A stretch of DNA of 49,230 nucleotides. Origin: an uncultured Candidatus Saccharibacteria bacterium (lineage in GTDB: Bacteria > Patescibacteriota > Saccharimonadia > Saccharimonadales > Saccharimonadaceae). The translations under genes were made by a program, and so were the position numbers. A model generated the notes under the pieces. It made no database searches. It was not told the origin of the DNA and worked only from the letters and a program-made list of their open reading frames with translations. Below are positions 48,435-49,230 of the stretch, piece after piece (the stretch's first letter is position 1; every line of letters begins with the position of its first letter). Where the stretch lies: positions 1-49,230 of the forward strand of contig CANDYV010000002.1 of assembly GCA_947425085.1 (NCBI GenBank), in the 5' to 3' direction.

Positions 48435-48504
48435 TTTATCGGCATCGGTTTATTAGCATTGTTCTATCGGCATTGACTTATTAACATTGGTTTACCTGCA
48501 CTGG
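48435..48504 (+). repeat. Five degenerate 14-bp tandem repeats
   Basis: Units approximate TTTATCGGCATTGG: TTTATCGGCATCGG, TTTATTAGCATTGT, TCTATCGGCATTGA, CTTATTAACATTGG, TTTACCTGCACTGG. They lie in the 3' untranslated region of the 47673 gene, before its terminator. Confidence 0.75.
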
Positions 48505-48516
48505 CTAACCACAATA

Positions 48517-48547
48517 AAACTCCCCCGCGAGCGTGCGAGGGAGTTTT
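48517..48547 (+). terminator. Terminator of the 47673-48425 gene
   Basis: AAAACTCCC..CGC / GCG..GGGAGTTTTT stem with one mismatch and a 6-nt loop, with A and T runs on both sides, so it may work in both directions. Confidence 0.85.
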
Positions 48548-48579
48548 TCTTTGTGTACCGACGATAAATCTTGTTTGCG

Positions 48580-48631
48580 TAAAAAAAGAAAGCGACCTAT
48601 TGTCCATTACTGGACGCATCCGCTTTCTACT
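48580..48631 (-). ncRNA. Candidate 50-nt small RNA downstream of the nuclease-like gene
   Basis: A consensus promoter (48638-48666) predicts a start near 48631. The transcript is essentially one structure: AGAAAGCG (48628-48621) pairs with CGCTTTCT (48594-48587), with an inner hairpin TCCA-GTAA-TGGA, followed by TTTTTTT. It may be a short stable RNA or simply a promoter in front of the gene's terminator. Confidence 0.45.
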
Positions 48632-48637
48632 AGTTTT

Positions 48638-48666
48638 ATTGTATAGCGAAAACTATTTTATGTCAA
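48638..48666 (-). promoter_or_regulatory. Consensus promoter embedded in the end of the nuclease-like gene
   Basis: TTGACA (48666-48661), 17-bp spacer, TACAAT (48643-48638). The -35 encodes the last Ile-Asp-Ile codons of the upstream gene and its TAG lies in the spacer. Confidence 0.6.
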
Positions 48667-49048
48667 TAACTTCTTCTGCTTTCGTAATGAGAATAACTCC
48701 GTCGAACTTTACTTTCGTGTGCGACAGCATGTATTCAATTCTGGTTTTAGTGCGACGCGCGTCGGCCTTGCTTGCGCGCAATAGGGATATAACGACATTT
48801 TTAGACTGCTTGTCGGCTTTTCGCAAGTTGTCTTCAATAGTGTGCTTACTATTGCCTTTAATATTTTTAATTTCCCAAAACTGGCCAGTTTTGAGGACTT
48901 TTAGATCTGGAGTAGTATGATTACCGCGAAGAACAAAAGCGACATCGCTCTTGAAATAAAGTGCGCAAATCTCTGCCACCATTTCCTCGAATTTATCAGG
49001 CATAGGCTTCAATCCAGCGGGACGGATTATGTTGTATTGTTTAGACAT
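48653..49048 (-). CDS. Stand-alone CdiA-CT-like PD-(D/E)XK nuclease domain
   Basis: A 131-aa protein. The pattern TTPDLKV (Asp48), FWEIKNIKG (Glu59, Lys61), SKHTIEDNLRKADKQSKNVVISLLR (Gln81) and a final VILITKAEEVIDI matches the nuclease-type C-terminal toxin domain seen at the ends of CdiA and other polymorphic toxins. Those domains cleave tRNA or DNA. Here it is free-standing, without a delivery domain, signal peptide or evident immunity gene. It may be a domesticated nuclease, the toxin of a toxin-antitoxin pair, or a repair enzyme. The start lacks a good ribosome site. AT-rich codon use differs from its neighbours, in line with transfer. Confidence 0.75.
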   Translation of the reverse strand: MSKQYNIIRPAGLKPMPDKFEEMVAEICALYFKSDVAFVLRGNHTTPDLKVLKTGQFWEIKNIKGNSKHTIEDNLRKADKQSKNVVISLLRASKADARRTKTRIEYMLSHTKVKFDGVILITKAEEVIDIK

Positions 49049-49110
49049 GATTTATCTATCTTATCATGATTGCTCCGAGGCGCCAAACATATGCAACATA
49101 GCGAACAAAA

Positions 49111-49130
49111 AGAGCCCCTTTCGAGGCTCT
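49111..49130 (-). terminator. Terminator of tuf
   Basis: AGAGCCTC-GAAA-GGGGCTCT, an 8-bp stem with one G-U pair and a tetraloop, followed by TTTTTG. Confidence 0.9.
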
Positions 49131-49153
49131 TTTCGTGTATCAGTAAGTAGTAA

Positions 49154-49230
49154 TTACTTGATAATGCTGGTAACGACACCAGAACCGACGGTCTTGCCGC
49201 CTTCGCGGATAGCGAAGCGGTCGTTGTTGT
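49154..49230 (-). CDS. tuf: Elongation factor Tu, C-terminal end (partial)
   Basis: Only the last 25 codons lie in the window; the gene runs off the right edge. The end RFAIREGGKTVGSGVVTSIIK is the characteristic final beta strand of EF-Tu domain 3, which delivers aminoacyl-tRNA to the ribosome. A terminator follows. The usual partner rpsJ is not next to it but 5.5 kb away. Confidence 0.95.
   Translation of the reverse strand, partial: NNDRFAIREGGKTVGSGVVTSIIK

Noticed and set aside
48435-48504. CRISPR array
   Set aside because: Units are 14 bp, degenerate and without spacers, and there are no cas genes.
48435-49048. Classical type III toxin-antitoxin locus
   Set aside because: The tandem repeats are on the far side of two terminators and on the other strand from the nuclease-like gene, unlike the promoter-repeats-terminator-toxin order.

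Overview
The window looks like a chromosome segment of a Patescibacteria/CPR bacterium, most likely Candidatus Saccharibacteria (TM7). This is an inference from gene content and style, not a database result. Supporting points are small housekeeping genes mixed with many single-pass membrane proteins of unknown function, two FemAB-type peptidyltransferases beside a DegT protein, an isolated rpsJ, standard use of TGA as stop, roughly 50% GC, and a very uniform promoter signature (TTGACA - 17 bp - TATAAT or TACAAT, usually preceded by TGTGC). Many -10 boxes sit exactly 6 bp before an ATG, so leaderless mRNAs appear to be a major expression mode here.

Layout. 1-5.4 kb: an unknown gene, a type II P-type cation ATPase, an alpha/beta hydrolase, tRNA-Gly(GCC) with an unusual U19/A56 pair, and tRNA-Leu(UAG). 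5.4-11.9 kb: rsmD, a possible metal-site protein, recG, trmD, a structured intergenic RNA candidate and obg. 12-16.4 kb: a LysM-CHAP peptidoglycan hydrolase, a RuvX/YqgF-MltG fusion and a large membrane-anchored protein. 16.5-19.5 kb (+): histidine kinase, REC-only response regulator and an RsuA/RluB-type pseudouridine synthase. 19.6-26.5 kb: an orphan membrane gene, a PstS-like binding protein with a DUF3298-like partner, an FtsA-like ATPase and a further anchored protein. 26.5-35.6 kb: eno (+), an MFS transporter with a structured leader, dnaE, a DUF948-like protein, galU and an HdeD-like protein. 35.7-41.9 kb: a cell-wall-type operon (MurF-like ligase, alpha/beta hydrolase, DegT, FemAB, FemAB). 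42-49.2 kb: orphan accessory genes around rpsJ, a GH3 glucosaminidase, a CDF metal transporter, a stand-alone CdiA-CT-like nuclease domain, and the 3' end of tuf.

How it fits together. A large share of the window serves the envelope: precursor or side-chain ligation (MurF-like), bridge building (FemAB pair, possibly fed by the odd tRNA-Gly), glycan-strand release (MltG), hydrolysis (LysM-CHAP) and turnover (GH3). Translation and genome upkeep form the other core (rsmD, trmD, obg, rpsJ, tuf, recG, dnaE). Five genes of unknown function have their own sigma70-type promoters, four with leaders longer than about 60 nt, clear SD sites, mostly their own terminators and CTG-rich codon use; they look like independent accessory cassettes.

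The non-coding DNA is unusually informative. It holds a double-hairpin element in four copies whose stems covary between copies, three copies of a 17-bp palindrome, antisense and intragenic consensus promoters, promoter-plus-terminator mini-units, and a multi-hairpin RNA candidate between obg and trmD.
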